Source: CAZFQG01 sp964520785 (lineage in GTDB: Bacteria; Planctomycetota; Planctomycetia; Pirellulales; Thermoguttaceae). From it: a stretch of 34,916 bases of DNA. Of the stretch, positions 8,661-16,538 are shown piece by piece. The notes under the pieces were generated by a model. The model searched no databases and was not told where the DNA came from. It was given only the letters and a program-made list of their open reading frames with translations. A program made the position numbers and the translations under genes. The DNA lies in contig CAZFQG010000048.1 in NCBI GenBank assembly GCA_964520785.1, forward strand, positions 1 through 34,916, given 5' to 3'. Every line of letters starts with the position of its first letter. Position 1 is the stretch's first letter.

Positions 8661-8857
8661 TTGCTTCCAGGATGGCGTGACCACTTCGTGCCTCCCCCGG
8701 CACACGGCGGAGACATCGATGTCGGAGCCTGGGCGAAACCGCGCGTCGAGAGGGGGTCCACGGACGTGGTTTGGATGTCATTCGGATTCCTCCTTGCTAC
8801 CCGGCATGTCGGACGAAGGGGCTGCTTGATTCCCGGAAACACCCACGGCAGCCCGGC

Positions 8858-8885
8858 TGGACGCACGGTCGAGACCCTTTATAAT
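8858..8885 (+). promoter_or_regulatory. Predicted promoter of the DUF1559 gene
   Basis: A perfect TATAAT at 8880-8885 is preceded, after 16 bases, by TGGACG at 8858-8863, which matches 4 of 6 consensus -35 positions. The predicted start of transcription lies about 40 bases before ATG 8931. Confidence 0.45.
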
Positions 8886-8930
8886 GTAAGGAAACCATTC
8901 GAAGAGGTTGAGAACCGAGGACGACGACGC

Positions 8931-9914
8931 ATGACGGACAAGGCACGACGGATTCACCGGCCACGCGGCTTTACTCTGGTGGAGCTTCTGGTGGTCATTG
9001 CGATTATTGGGATTCTCATTGCTTTGTTGCTCCCGGCCGTGCAGGCCGCCCGGGAGGCCGCGCGGCGAATGCAGTGCTCGAACAATTTGAAGCAGTTCGG
9101 GCTCGCCATGCACAACTACCATTCGGCGATGAACTGTTTTCCGCCCGGTTTCGCGGTCATCACCGAAACCGGTTCCATCGGTGGCGGCTGGGCTTGGGGC
9201 GTCTACCTCATGCCGTATCTGGAACAGAGTTCGTTGCAGGGGATTCTTAGCCCCTCCGAGTTCACCCTGAACCAGGTCGTCAATGATCCGGGGCTTCTGA
9301 AGATGCTTCAGGAGAACCTCGCGATGTTTCGTTGTCCCAGTTCGACGATTCCCGAGTTAAGGGAGCATCAGGGTGGGGGCAGCCAAATGGTCGCGACGAG
9401 TACCTATACCTGCTGTCGAGGGTTTTTTGACCTCGGCGGGGCAGCTCACCTGAACGTGAAGAATAACGGCGCGTTCTACGGGGCGAGCCGAACCACGATC
9501 CGCGATGTTTCCGACGGAACGAGCAAGACGTTCGCTATCGGAGAACGTACCAATTTCGGACTCTACCGCGATGATCCGAGCAAGTGGGCCTCCTGGTGCG
9601 GTCCCGGCGGACTGGGCATCGGCAGCACCGTCAGCAGTTCCGTCGCGCGGCATATCGCGGACATGGACGTTTCTTCCGATCCGAACGTCGTCCATACGTT
9701 CGCCAGTGACCATCCCGGTGGTAGCAATTTTCTGTTCCTTGACGGATCCACCCACTACATCAGCGATGACATCGAGTCCCGGAACGACCAGGGCCTCAAC
9801 CCGCGGAGTACCGGCGGCCCTGCTTCGTTTAACGCGGCGGCCGGGGGAATGGGCGTTTACCAGTTTCTCGGCGTGATCAACGACGGCCAGATGATTTCTT
9901 CCGACGCCTACTAA
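8931..9914 (+). CDS. DUF1559 prepilin-type N-terminal cleavage protein
   Basis: This 327-residue protein has a type IV prepilin-like leader, RGFTLVELLVVIAIIGILIALLLPAVQAAREAARR, where a prepilin peptidase would cut after Gly and the following helix would anchor or assemble the protein. The rest is the DUF1559 domain found in many copies in planctomycetes. It includes CSNNLKQFGLAMHNYHSA after the helix and the C-terminal H-X9-DG signature, read here as HPGGSNFLFLDG. The family is thought to form pseudopilin-like surface structures, but its function is not established. A longer frame reaches back to 8661 with no motifs, so ATG 8931 just before the leader is preferred; a promoter lies 45 bases upstream. 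The exported methyltransferase gene follows after 13 bases, suggesting co-transcription. Confidence 0.93.
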   Translation: MTDKARRIHRPRGFTLVELLVVIAIIGILIALLLPAVQAAREAARRMQCSNNLKQFGLAMHNYHSAMNCFPPGFAVITETGSIGGGWAWGVYLMPYLEQSSLQGILSPSEFTLNQVVNDPGLLKMLQENLAMFRCPSSTIPELREHQGGGSQMVATSTYTCCRGFFDLGGAAHLNVKNNGAFYGASRTTIRDVSDGTSKTFAIGERTNFGLYRDDPSKWASWCGPGGLGIGSTVSSSVARHIADMDVSSDPNVVHTFASDHPGGSNFLFLDGSTHYISDDIESRNDQGLNPRSTGGPASFNAAAGGMGVYQFLGVINDGQMISSDAY

Positions 9915-9927
9915 TCACCAAGGTCTT

Positions 9928-10659
9928 ATGTCTTGCTTGAAATACCATTTCGCGCTCATCCTCGCGGCGATCATGCCCGCGGTCGCCGCGGCGCAGCCCT
10001 CGACCGTCCCGAAGGGATTGCGCGGGGAGCAGGAGGCCCTTCCCAGCCGTTATCCGTACGTCGTCGCTGACGCCCTGAAGCATTGTGCCCCCGCGAAAGG
10101 GTTTTGGGTCGATCTTGGCGCCGGGAAGGGGCAGGTGGCGATCCCGCTTATCGAAGCGACCGATAACCCTGTCGTTATGGTGGACCCGAACGCCGAGGCA
10201 ATGACCGAGGGGCTGACGGCGGCACGCGAGAAAGGCCTCGAAACGCGTCTCGGCGCGGTCGTCGGCGTCGCGGAAGAATTGCCTTTCCCTGACAATTCCG
10301 TCGATTTCGTCATTAGTCGCGGATCAATTTTCTTCTGGGACGACCCTCCCCGAGGTCTCCAAGAGGTCTATCGGGTGTTGCGTCCCGGTGGGTGCGCGTA
10401 TATCGGCGGCGGTGCCGGCAGCGGTTATCCGGCGTGGGCGACCGAAAAGCTCATTGAGCGGCGGAAGAAGGCGATGGAGGGGGATGAAGCCGAAAAGTGG
10501 AAACGCTTCGTCATGCTGCGACGACCCGAGCAAATGAAAGAATGGGCCGAAAAGGCCGGTCTGCGCGACTACACCATCCTCGGCGCCGGAGCCGTCTCCG
10601 CCTCGGATACGCGGGTGGGACAGGGGGAGTGGATCGTATTCCGCAAGCCGGAAGAATGA
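9928..10659 (+). CDS. Predicted exported class I SAM-dependent methyltransferase
   Basis: This is a 243-residue protein with a class I methyltransferase fold. Motif I is VDLGAGKGQVAIPL; the acidic residue that holds the ribose of S-adenosylmethionine is in VVMVDPNAEAM; and the post-loop LPFPDNSVDFVISRGS and RVLRPGG segments of the Methyltransf_11 type follow. What is odd is the N-terminus: LKYHFALILAAIMPAVAAAQ is a convincing signal peptide with an AxA cleavage site, so the enzyme appears to be exported, where S-adenosylmethionine is not expected. No alternative start after the signal would leave a normal cytoplasmic N-terminus before motif I except by losing about 35 residues. The gene follows the DUF1559 gene by 13 bases. 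Substrate is unknown; the protein might bind a ligand other than the usual cofactor. Confidence 0.82.
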   Translation: MSCLKYHFALILAAIMPAVAAAQPSTVPKGLRGEQEALPSRYPYVVADALKHCAPAKGFWVDLGAGKGQVAIPLIEATDNPVVMVDPNAEAMTEGLTAAREKGLETRLGAVVGVAEELPFPDNSVDFVISRGSIFFWDDPPRGLQEVYRVLRPGGCAYIGGGAGSGYPAWATEKLIERRKKAMEGDEAEKWKRFVMLRRPEQMKEWAEKAGLRDYTILGAGAVSASDTRVGQGEWIVFRKPEE

Positions 10660-10693
10660 CCAATCCGCTCGCTCGGGTCCCCGTCATTCCTCC
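10650..10693. terminator. Imperfect inverted repeat across convergent stop codons
   Basis: GGAAGAATGAC at 10650-10660 pairs with GTCATTCCTCC at 10683-10693 at 10 of 11 positions, enclosing 22 bases. The arms include the final Glu-Glu-stop codons of both convergent genes, so part of the symmetry may be coincidence. A terminator role is possible but weakly supported. Confidence 0.2.
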
Positions 10694-11889
10694 GCCTCGA
10701 GCAAGACGGGAATGCCCGTTCGTTGTCCGTTCCGGATTACTTCCAGCATGATCCGTTGGCCAGGACGTTTTCGGTCGAGTTCGTCGAGCAACTCGTCCAC
10801 CGATTTCACCGGTTTGCCGTCGATCCCGACAATCAAATCGGCGTTACTTCGGTCCAGGTATTTCGTCTCGTAGACGGCCGGTCCGAACTTCTTCTTCTCC
10901 GTTACGATTCGAAAACCGCGAAGCCCCGATTTATCGGCGGGCCCCTCCGGGACTACCGAGACGACGAGGATTCCCTTATCCGTCTGCGCCACGTCAGCCA
11001 GGCCCAAATAGGGCCGGATCACGCGCCCCGTATCGATAAGCTGCGGAACGACCCTCGAAATCGTGTTCGAGGGAATCGCGAACCCGACGCCGGCGCTGTC
11101 GCCCGAGCGGCTGGCGATTGCCGTGTTCATGCCGATTAACCTTCCGTGCCAGTCCAACAGCGGACCCCCGGAACTACCGGGGTTGATTGCCGCGTCGATT
11201 TGGATGATCGACTTGATCGTCCGCGCGCTCTCCCGACTGGGGAGCGAGCGGTTCAGGCTAGAAACGATTCCGGTCGTCAGAGTCCGCTCGAGGCCGAATG
11301 GATTTCCGATGGCAAAGACACGCTGGCCCACCCTCAGTCGAGAAGAATCGGCGAATTCAAGTGGAAAAAGCACGTCCGGCGGCGCCTCGACTTTGATAAC
11401 GGCCACATCACTCGCCGGATCGGCGCCAACAGGTTGTGCCCGGTACGTGTTTCCATCAAAGAAGGTCACGCGGACGTCTTGTGCGTCCTGGACGACGTGG
11501 AAGTTCGTCACGATGTGCCCTTCCTTGTCCAGAACGCCGCCGCTCCCCTCTCCCTGGGAAGGGACGCGGAACCCGAACACCGCATTTCCCCTCGTAGAAA
11601 CACTTCTGGTCGTAATGTGGACGACACTCCGGTTACAGCTTTCGTACACCGTCGCGTTTACAAGGCCTTCCGGGGTCAAGTCGTAGCTTGCCCCGGAAGG
11701 GTTAATGGGTATCTGATACCCTCCGCTCCCTTGGGGGGCGGAGCTGGCGACGACCGGCGAACCGGCTCCACCGGGAAGCGAGGGCTGGGCGAAAGCCGGA
11801 AGAACCGTCTCCGGCGGCTCGAACAAGAAAATGGATACCACGCCCCCGATCACACCGGAAGCTAGGCAAAGTGCTAAAGTTCTCCTCAT
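10684..11889 (-). CDS. HtrA/DegP-like serine protease with PDZ domain
   Basis: This is a 401-residue trypsin-like serine protease of the HtrA (DegP/DegQ/DegS) family, which degrades or refolds damaged proteins in the periplasm. An N-terminal hydrophobic segment (residues 5-23) acts as signal or anchor. The catalytic triad is His131 (TNFHVV), Asp161 (ASDVAV) and Ser240 (NPGSSGGP). A single PDZ domain occupies roughly residues 290-395, with a GIDGKPV motif, and would bind substrate C-termini. A longer frame begins at 12069, but ATG 11889 is preceded by GAGGAA and starts directly before the hydrophobic segment. It lies downstream of ubiE-ubiX on the same strand with a 204-base gap, so it probably has its own promoter. 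Having one PDZ domain makes it closer to DegS than to DegP. Confidence 0.92.
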   Translation of the reverse strand: MRRTLALCLASGVIGGVVSIFLFEPPETVLPAFAQPSLPGGAGSPVVASSAPQGSGGYQIPINPSGASYDLTPEGLVNATVYESCNRSVVHITTRSVSTRGNAVFGFRVPSQGEGSGGVLDKEGHIVTNFHVVQDAQDVRVTFFDGNTYRAQPVGADPASDVAVIKVEAPPDVLFPLEFADSSRLRVGQRVFAIGNPFGLERTLTTGIVSSLNRSLPSRESARTIKSIIQIDAAINPGSSGGPLLDWHGRLIGMNTAIASRSGDSAGVGFAIPSNTISRVVPQLIDTGRVIRPYLGLADVAQTDKGILVVSVVPEGPADKSGLRGFRIVTEKKKFGPAVYETKYLDRSNADLIVGIDGKPVKSVDELLDELDRKRPGQRIMLEVIRNGQRTGIPVLLEAEE

Positions 11890-12093
11890 GAGATTCCTCT
11901 TTCCTCGCGGTCGATGCCGCGTTTGAATTCGATCCCCGTTGTTGATCAAGTCCTTCATCTCTTTCCTGCATCCAGCCGGGTAACCACTAATAAGCCGGTA
12001 TGCATCGCGTGGCATGGCGCTGCCAACATCTAAAACGAAAACTCCATTCAACCGGTTCGCGGCAGACACGAATGTCGGGCCAATTTAGCCCCC

Positions 12094-12807
12094 TCAGGTC
12101 ACTTCCGAGCCCTCCATTGGAAACCCGTCCCAACGGTGGATCAGTGAGTTTCGCACCCCCAACTGATCGCAAATCCGTGACACGACAAAATCAATTAAAT
12201 CCTGAATTGTCTTGACTCCGTGATAGAAGCCGGGCATGGCCGGCAAAACGATCGCACCGAATTCCGCCGCGAGCTTCAAGTTCGTCAACTGCACTAAGGA
12301 AAGGGGCGTTTCTCGGGGAACGACGATCAACTTTCGGCATTCCTTAAGGTGAACCTCCGCCGCGCGGTGTATAAGGTTCATGCTGGTTCCATGAACGATC
12401 GAGCTGAGCGTTCCACATGAACAGGGGCAAAGGACCATCCCATCAGTGAGGAAAGAACCGCTGGCGATTCTGGCCAAGTGGTCCCGATAGTGGTAGTAGT
12501 ACAGTTTGCCCGGTTCCCCGGTATTGACGGAAAGCACGTTGCTTTTATCGCTCGAGATACCCGCCAGCGAACGGATTTCATTCAGGCGTCGATCGTCGAA
12601 ATCGTCCGGCTCGCGGAGCATGAGCTGCCTGGGGTCGAAATCATCGAGATCGATATGAATATCGAGTTCTTGCGAGAGGACGGCCTGTCCGGAATTACTG
12701 ATGCACAGATGCACGTCCACGCCGGCCGCGAGGAGGCATTCGATTAGGCGAAGGGCATACGTGGCGCCGCTGGCACCGGTGATCGCAACCACGACGTTTC
12801 GTTTCAT
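12094..12807 (-). CDS. ubiX: UbiX family flavin prenyltransferase
   Basis: This 237-residue protein belongs to the UbiX/Pad1 flavin prenyltransferase family, which attaches a dimethylallyl group to FMN to make the prenylated-FMN cofactor used by UbiD-type decarboxylases. The N-terminus reads VVVAITGASGATYALRL, the flavin-binding start of the family; later come the CPCSCGTLSSIVHG segment and VVPRETPLSLVQLTNL with the catalytic Arg and Glu. It is somewhat longer than typical bacterial UbiX (about 190-200 residues) because of an acidic insertion after residue 50. Its ATG overlaps the stop of ubiE as ATGA, which shows translational coupling and points to a shared role in quinone biosynthesis. An in-frame extension upstream is only antisense-free overlap with ubiE and is not used. 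Confidence 0.92.
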   Translation of the reverse strand: MKRNVVVAITGASGATYALRLIECLLAAGVDVHLCISNSGQAVLSQELDIHIDLDDFDPRQLMLREPDDFDDRRLNEIRSLAGISSDKSNVLSVNTGEPGKLYYYHYRDHLARIASGSFLTDGMVLCPCSCGTLSSIVHGTSMNLIHRAAEVHLKECRKLIVVPRETPLSLVQLTNLKLAAEFGAIVLPAMPGFYHGVKTIQDLIDFVVSRICDQLGVRNSLIHRWDGFPMEGSEVT

Positions 12808-13547
12808 TTCGTCCCTACATATAGGGTGGCAATCCCGAAGGTGAATCGTTTTATGAAAACGTCCCGCAATCCAGCGCCGCGCATTCGCTTCATCAAGTCC
12901 TCTCCTTGGGGGAAGCCCAGGACGCTCTCCGGTAAGTAATGGTACGCCTTTTGCGGACTCCCCGTCAAGAGCTGCCCCACAAGAGGTAGTAGAGATCGAA
13001 AATACCAGGCGTAAAGACGACCCGCCACTTTCCCTTGCGGCATCGAGAATTCCAATATGGCGACGCGACCTCCAGCTTGGCAAACGCGGACCATCTCGTT
13101 GAGTCCCTTTTGCGTGTCCCCCACATTTCGCAGACCGAACGCGACGCATACAATTTCGAAAGCACCATCGCGAAATGGCAAGCGACAGGCGTCCGATTCA
13201 ACCAATTGAATCCGGTTCCCTTCGCTTCGGGACCTGCATTTCAGTGAAGCGATGTTCAGCATTTCACGGCAGAAATCGGTGCCGACCACCGAAATGTTCC
13301 GACCGCCGGCCCTTGCGTATTCCAAAGCCAAGTCGGCCGTTCCGGAGCACACATCCAGAATCGGCCCGCCGCTCGAAGGTTTTACCAAACCAGCCGTCCG
13401 GCGCCGCCATGACCGATCTATCCCGAGTGATAGGAAATGATTCAAAAAATCATATTTTCCTGCAATCGCCCCAAACATCCGGCGGATTTGCGTCGGATTT
13501 TTGGTTGTCGCGGATACCGGGTCGGTAGTATCTGGCGGAAGGGGCAT
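12804..13547 (-). CDS. ubiE: Demethylmenaquinone/2-polyprenyl-benzoquinol methyltransferase
   Basis: This 247-residue protein is the C-methyltransferase of menaquinone (MenG) or ubiquinone (UbiE) synthesis, transferring a methyl group from S-adenosylmethionine to the quinone ring. Family signatures are FGAIAGKYDFLNHFLSLG at the start, motif I in ILDVCSGTADLAL, the FGLRNV segment and ILEFSMPQG, followed by the YHYLPESV region. Planctomycetes generally use menaquinone, so demethylmenaquinone is the likely substrate (menG equivalent). The open frame begins at 13682, exactly opposite the comB start, but ATG 13547 gives the normal family length. It is followed by ubiX with a 4-base ATGA overlap and is divergent from comB, with 134 bases between the starts that must hold both promoters; no clear boxes were seen there. 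Confidence 0.93.
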   Translation of the reverse strand: MPLPPDTTDPVSATTKNPTQIRRMFGAIAGKYDFLNHFLSLGIDRSWRRRTAGLVKPSSGGPILDVCSGTADLALEYARAGGRNISVVGTDFCREMLNIASLKCRSRSEGNRIQLVESDACRLPFRDGAFEIVCVAFGLRNVGDTQKGLNEMVRVCQAGGRVAILEFSMPQGKVAGRLYAWYFRSLLPLVGQLLTGSPQKAYHYLPESVLGFPQGEDLMKRMRGAGLRDVFIKRFTFGIATLYVGTK

Positions 13548-13681
13548 GATCCGGAATTCCCTTGTGTAACCGAGCCGCTTTCGAGAGGCTGATATTGGCA
13601 TTTCGGGCCTTTCTCCCTGGCGGCGGAGGCCCTCCGCAAACCGAGAGCCGCTCCCCCAATTGTACTTCGGTCCCCAACGCA

Positions 13682-14461
13682 ATGCCCTTTCAACTAGATG
13701 TCTATGCCCTCCCTGATTATGTCAGTCCCGAAGACCTCGAAGGGGGTGTCGCCGTCGTCATCGACGTACTTCGCGCCTCGACTTCAATCGTTCACGCTCT
13801 TGAAGCCGATGCGAAAGACGTTCTTCCCTGCGTGGACGTTGACGAGGCGCGGCGGCTGCACGCGGCGCTTCGCGCTGAGGGGGCTCTTCTGACCGGCGAA
13901 CGAAATGCCCTGCCGCTGGAGGGGTTTGACCTGGGAAACTCACCCGACGCCTTCACGCCGGAGGCGGTGCGAGGCCGTTCCGTCGTAATGACCACCACGA
14001 ACGGTACAAGGGCGCTTGCCCGGTGCCGGCGGGCGAAACGGATATTCGTCGGGTCGTTCGTCAATGCGGCGGCAGTCGTCCGCGCCGTGTCTGAATCCGA
14101 GCGAATCCAACTGATTTGCGCCGGAACCGTCGGAGAGATCACCCGTGAAGACGTGCTTCTGGCTGGACTTCTGGTGGATCGACTGCTTCGCCTTGGCGAC
14201 AAAACGTACCAACTGAATGCCCAGGCAGCTACTGCTCTGGAGGGGTGGAGACATGTTTTGCCTGCCCCTTGTGCGGCGGATCCTACGGGAGCGGTCATTC
14301 CAGAATTGGCTCGGGTGCTTCGTACCACTCTAGGGGGAAGCCGTGTCATTCGCGCGGGCTGTGAGGACGACATCGACGCAGCGGCGAGGCTCGATCGGTT
14401 CTCGTGTGTTCCAGAGCTGTTGCCGGGCGATTTTCGCATTGTGCCAAGTCGGAGTGGGTGA
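13682..14461 (+). CDS. comB: Probable 2-phosphosulfolactate phosphatase (ComB family)
   Basis: This 259-residue protein fits the ComB family. The archaeal enzyme removes phosphate from 2-phosphosulfolactate to give sulfolactate during coenzyme M synthesis; bacterial members are widespread and mostly uncharacterised. Visible family features are VAVVIDVLRASTSIVHAL near residue 22, GERNALPLEGFDLGNSP in the middle, and the MTTTNGTRAL segment followed by FVNAAAV and ICAGT. The frame extends upstream to 13562 with sequence that overlaps the divergent promoter region, so ATG 13682 is used. It stands divergent from ubiE and 145 bases before the lipoprotein gene. No other coenzyme M genes are in view, so the name describes family rather than a proven pathway. 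Confidence 0.8.
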   Translation: MPFQLDVYALPDYVSPEDLEGGVAVVIDVLRASTSIVHALEADAKDVLPCVDVDEARRLHAALRAEGALLTGERNALPLEGFDLGNSPDAFTPEAVRGRSVVMTTTNGTRALARCRRAKRIFVGSFVNAAAVVRAVSESERIQLICAGTVGEITREDVLLAGLLVDRLLRLGDKTYQLNAQAATALEGWRHVLPAPCAADPTGAVIPELARVLRTTLGGSRVIRAGCEDDIDAAARLDRFSCVPELLPGDFRIVPSRSG

Positions 14462-14606
14462 ACCGCTCGTGACGCACTGAATGATCGGCGAGCAAAAGAT
14501 CATTCCAAGCCAAACTGGCCTAGACACGAAGCCCGGAATCCGTATCCTACGCAGGCCTCATTCCTGTTGTTCCTCCTGATCGGCGGGCGCTTTGCTCGAC
14601 GAGTTT

Positions 14607-15887
14607 ATGAAAGGTACTCTCGCGGCTTCCATCCTGGTTTTGATCCTTGCCGGCTGTAATACGGCGGGTCCCGCGTCGACCACCGATCCGTTCTTCGGGC
14701 AGACTCGCGTGCCGCCTCCGCCAACCGGGACGGCTCAGCCGATTCCTCCCGGGAGCAATTACTACCAGGCACCACCCCCCGGCATCCCCTCCGGCGCCCC
14801 GGTAACCCCGCCGGGAGCGACGCTTCCGGAGTCTCCCCAGAATCCGCCACAAACGAATCCCTACATTCCGCTCAACGGGACTCCGGCGAGTCCCCACCAG
14901 CCTTATCCGGCGTATCCCCAGTATCCCCAGCCGATGCCCAATCCGGCCCACCCGCCAGCCGGCTCCGCTCCCAATCGAGGGCTCTCGCCGACGGATCCGT
15001 TCCCCAACGCCGGTTCCTCCGTCGCGCCGGTCGGGCGAGGAAACGCCCACTCAACGAACGGGGACGAACGCCCTTTGAATTCGGATTCGTCCATCGCCCA
15101 GACGGCGGTGCGGGGATCGCAAGGGTCGCGAGTGATCGTTCCGGAGAAGGCCTTCGTTTGGCAGGAGACTCCCCGAAGCGAGCGGGCCACGTTCGGAGCG
15201 GATTCCACGTCGTCCACCGGGGGTTCGTTGCCGCTCTCCGGCGCGCCGTTGAATCCTCGAGTCGCGACCGCTTTCGACGCTTCGGATCGGCCGATTTCGG
15301 ATCGGGAACGCATTACAAGGACCGTCGGCCCCGGCGGACGAATCCTCGGTGGTGATCAGGCCTCTTCGGCGGGTTCTTCCGGCGGAGGATCAACCGCCCC
15401 CGGACGGTCGGGGCCAACCGCCCCCGGGTATTTGCCCCGCAACAACCGGGTTATCGACATCATGGACCTCCCCCCGGCACGTCAACGGACGGACCCAAAC
15501 GTCCGCCCAACCTCGGCCAGCGAGCCGCTTGAAGGCGAGTCGGAAAGCAATATCTACTTTCGGGATTCCAATTACCGTCCCTCGAACGAGATTGCCTCGC
15601 CCGGGGTGACGGTCCAGCATATCGGGTCGCCGTCCAGCAATACCTATCGCGGAACGCTCGGTTATTCTCAGACGCACCGCCGTTGGTGCCTGGATCTCGA
15701 CCCGCAAAGGGCACCGGAGGGAATTGAGGCGAGGCGGATTCTTCTGGCCGACGATTTGCTCCTCTCGGGGCTGGAGAGGGGCGATTATGTGGAAATCGAA
15801 GGGCGGCTCGAACCGTCCGACGCGAGTTCGGTCGAATTCCCCGTGGTCAAGGCCCTCAACGTGCTTCAGTTCCGCAAAGGTCGCTAA
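14607..15887 (+). CDS. Proline-rich lipoprotein of unknown function
   Basis: This is a predicted lipoprotein of 426 residues. The leader MKGTLAASILVLILAGC ends in a lipobox (LAGC, Cys17), so the mature protein would be lipidated and attached to a membrane. About 250 residues follow that are low in complexity and rich in Pro, Gly, Ser and Thr, including several PQYP/YPAYP-like repeats; they look disordered and could span the periplasm. The last 100 residues are different: a compact, beta-rich segment beginning near GTLGYSQTHRRWCLDLD and including LERGDYVEIEGRLEP, which could be a small OB-like domain, though I do not recognise the family. A TTG five codons upstream is less likely than ATG 14607. 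No function can be assigned. Confidence 0.75.
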   Translation: MKGTLAASILVLILAGCNTAGPASTTDPFFGQTRVPPPPTGTAQPIPPGSNYYQAPPPGIPSGAPVTPPGATLPESPQNPPQTNPYIPLNGTPASPHQPYPAYPQYPQPMPNPAHPPAGSAPNRGLSPTDPFPNAGSSVAPVGRGNAHSTNGDERPLNSDSSIAQTAVRGSQGSRVIVPEKAFVWQETPRSERATFGADSTSSTGGSLPLSGAPLNPRVATAFDASDRPISDRERITRTVGPGGRILGGDQASSAGSSGGGSTAPGRSGPTAPGYLPRNNRVIDIMDLPPARQRTDPNVRPTSASEPLEGESESNIYFRDSNYRPSNEIASPGVTVQHIGSPSSNTYRGTLGYSQTHRRWCLDLDPQRAPEGIEARRILLADDLLLSGLERGDYVEIEGRLEPSDASSVEFPVVKALNVLQFRKGR

Positions 15888-16190
15888 GATACCCGCAATA
15901 TCCGACCGTTGCGTTCGCGGCTCTCGTGCGCTTGAGCATCACGAAGCCCCTCCCGGCGAACTCGTGGGCGAGTGCTTGAAAACCCCTCGGGCGGTACTCG
16001 CGGGACGTGGACCGGGTTCAACCCGGGGAGAAGGACCATTGGACGGGATCGTGAGACTCACCCGAGTGGAAGAAGGAGAAGAATCGCAAGACAAGAACCG
16101 GCGGAGTATTATGGTAGTATTATGGTTTCGAGCAAACCATTGCTGACCTTGCCCGTCCCTCCCCGCCGCGTCACCGTCTCGCGCTCGCAC
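15888..16190. other. Intergenic region with an 11-base tandem repeat
   Basis: These 303 bases lie between the lipoprotein gene and the end of the DUF4387 gene, which converge. The only structure seen is a perfect tandem duplication of AGTATTATGGT at 16105-16126. No gene, terminator or promoter is supported. Confidence 0.5.
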
Positions 16191-16538
16191 TTACGTTCTC
16201 GCTCCCGGCCGGCGGCATGGGCCGACTTCTACCTCCATCGTCGCGAGGGGGAAATGCTGCTGGGCGCCGTAGACGTCGCGGTCCGACGGCGAACCGCTGC
16301 CGGTTGCTCTCGGGAGGGATATCTTGATGGTTCTGATTCGCTCGAAGGGAAGGATGCGGACTGATTCCCGCGGAACGCCGTAGAGGGAGGCGATCGCGTC
16401 CTCGGTAAAGGAGTCACTCGCAAGGACTCCGGCGAAGGCGGTATCCTCGGTGAACATGAGGTCGATGGTGAGCGTAAAGGGACCGGCGTTCTTGCTGCGG
16501 ACGACGGTGGCCCAGTCGTAGAGCCGTTTCTTCACCAC
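16191..16538 (-). CDS. DUF4387 family protein
   Basis: This 115-residue protein matches the DUF4387 family, small proteins usually encoded directly after AtuA-type (DUF1446) genes. Recognisable parts are the LYDWATVVRSKNAGPFTLTID start and the FxPxxRIRTIKISLPR centre. The gene overlaps the end of the AtuA-family gene: its GTG codons at 16538 and 16535 precede that gene's TGA at 16534-16532, so translation is probably coupled. Either GTG could be used, and the second would make a four-base GTGA overlap. The two proteins may form a complex, as in other genomes where they appear together or fused; this is inference. The biochemical role is unknown. Confidence 0.8.
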   Translation of the reverse strand: MVKKRLYDWATVVRSKNAGPFTLTIDLMFTEDTAFAGVLASDSFTEDAIASLYGVPRESVRILPFERIRTIKISLPRATGSGSPSDRDVYGAQQHFPLATMEVEVGPCRRPGART

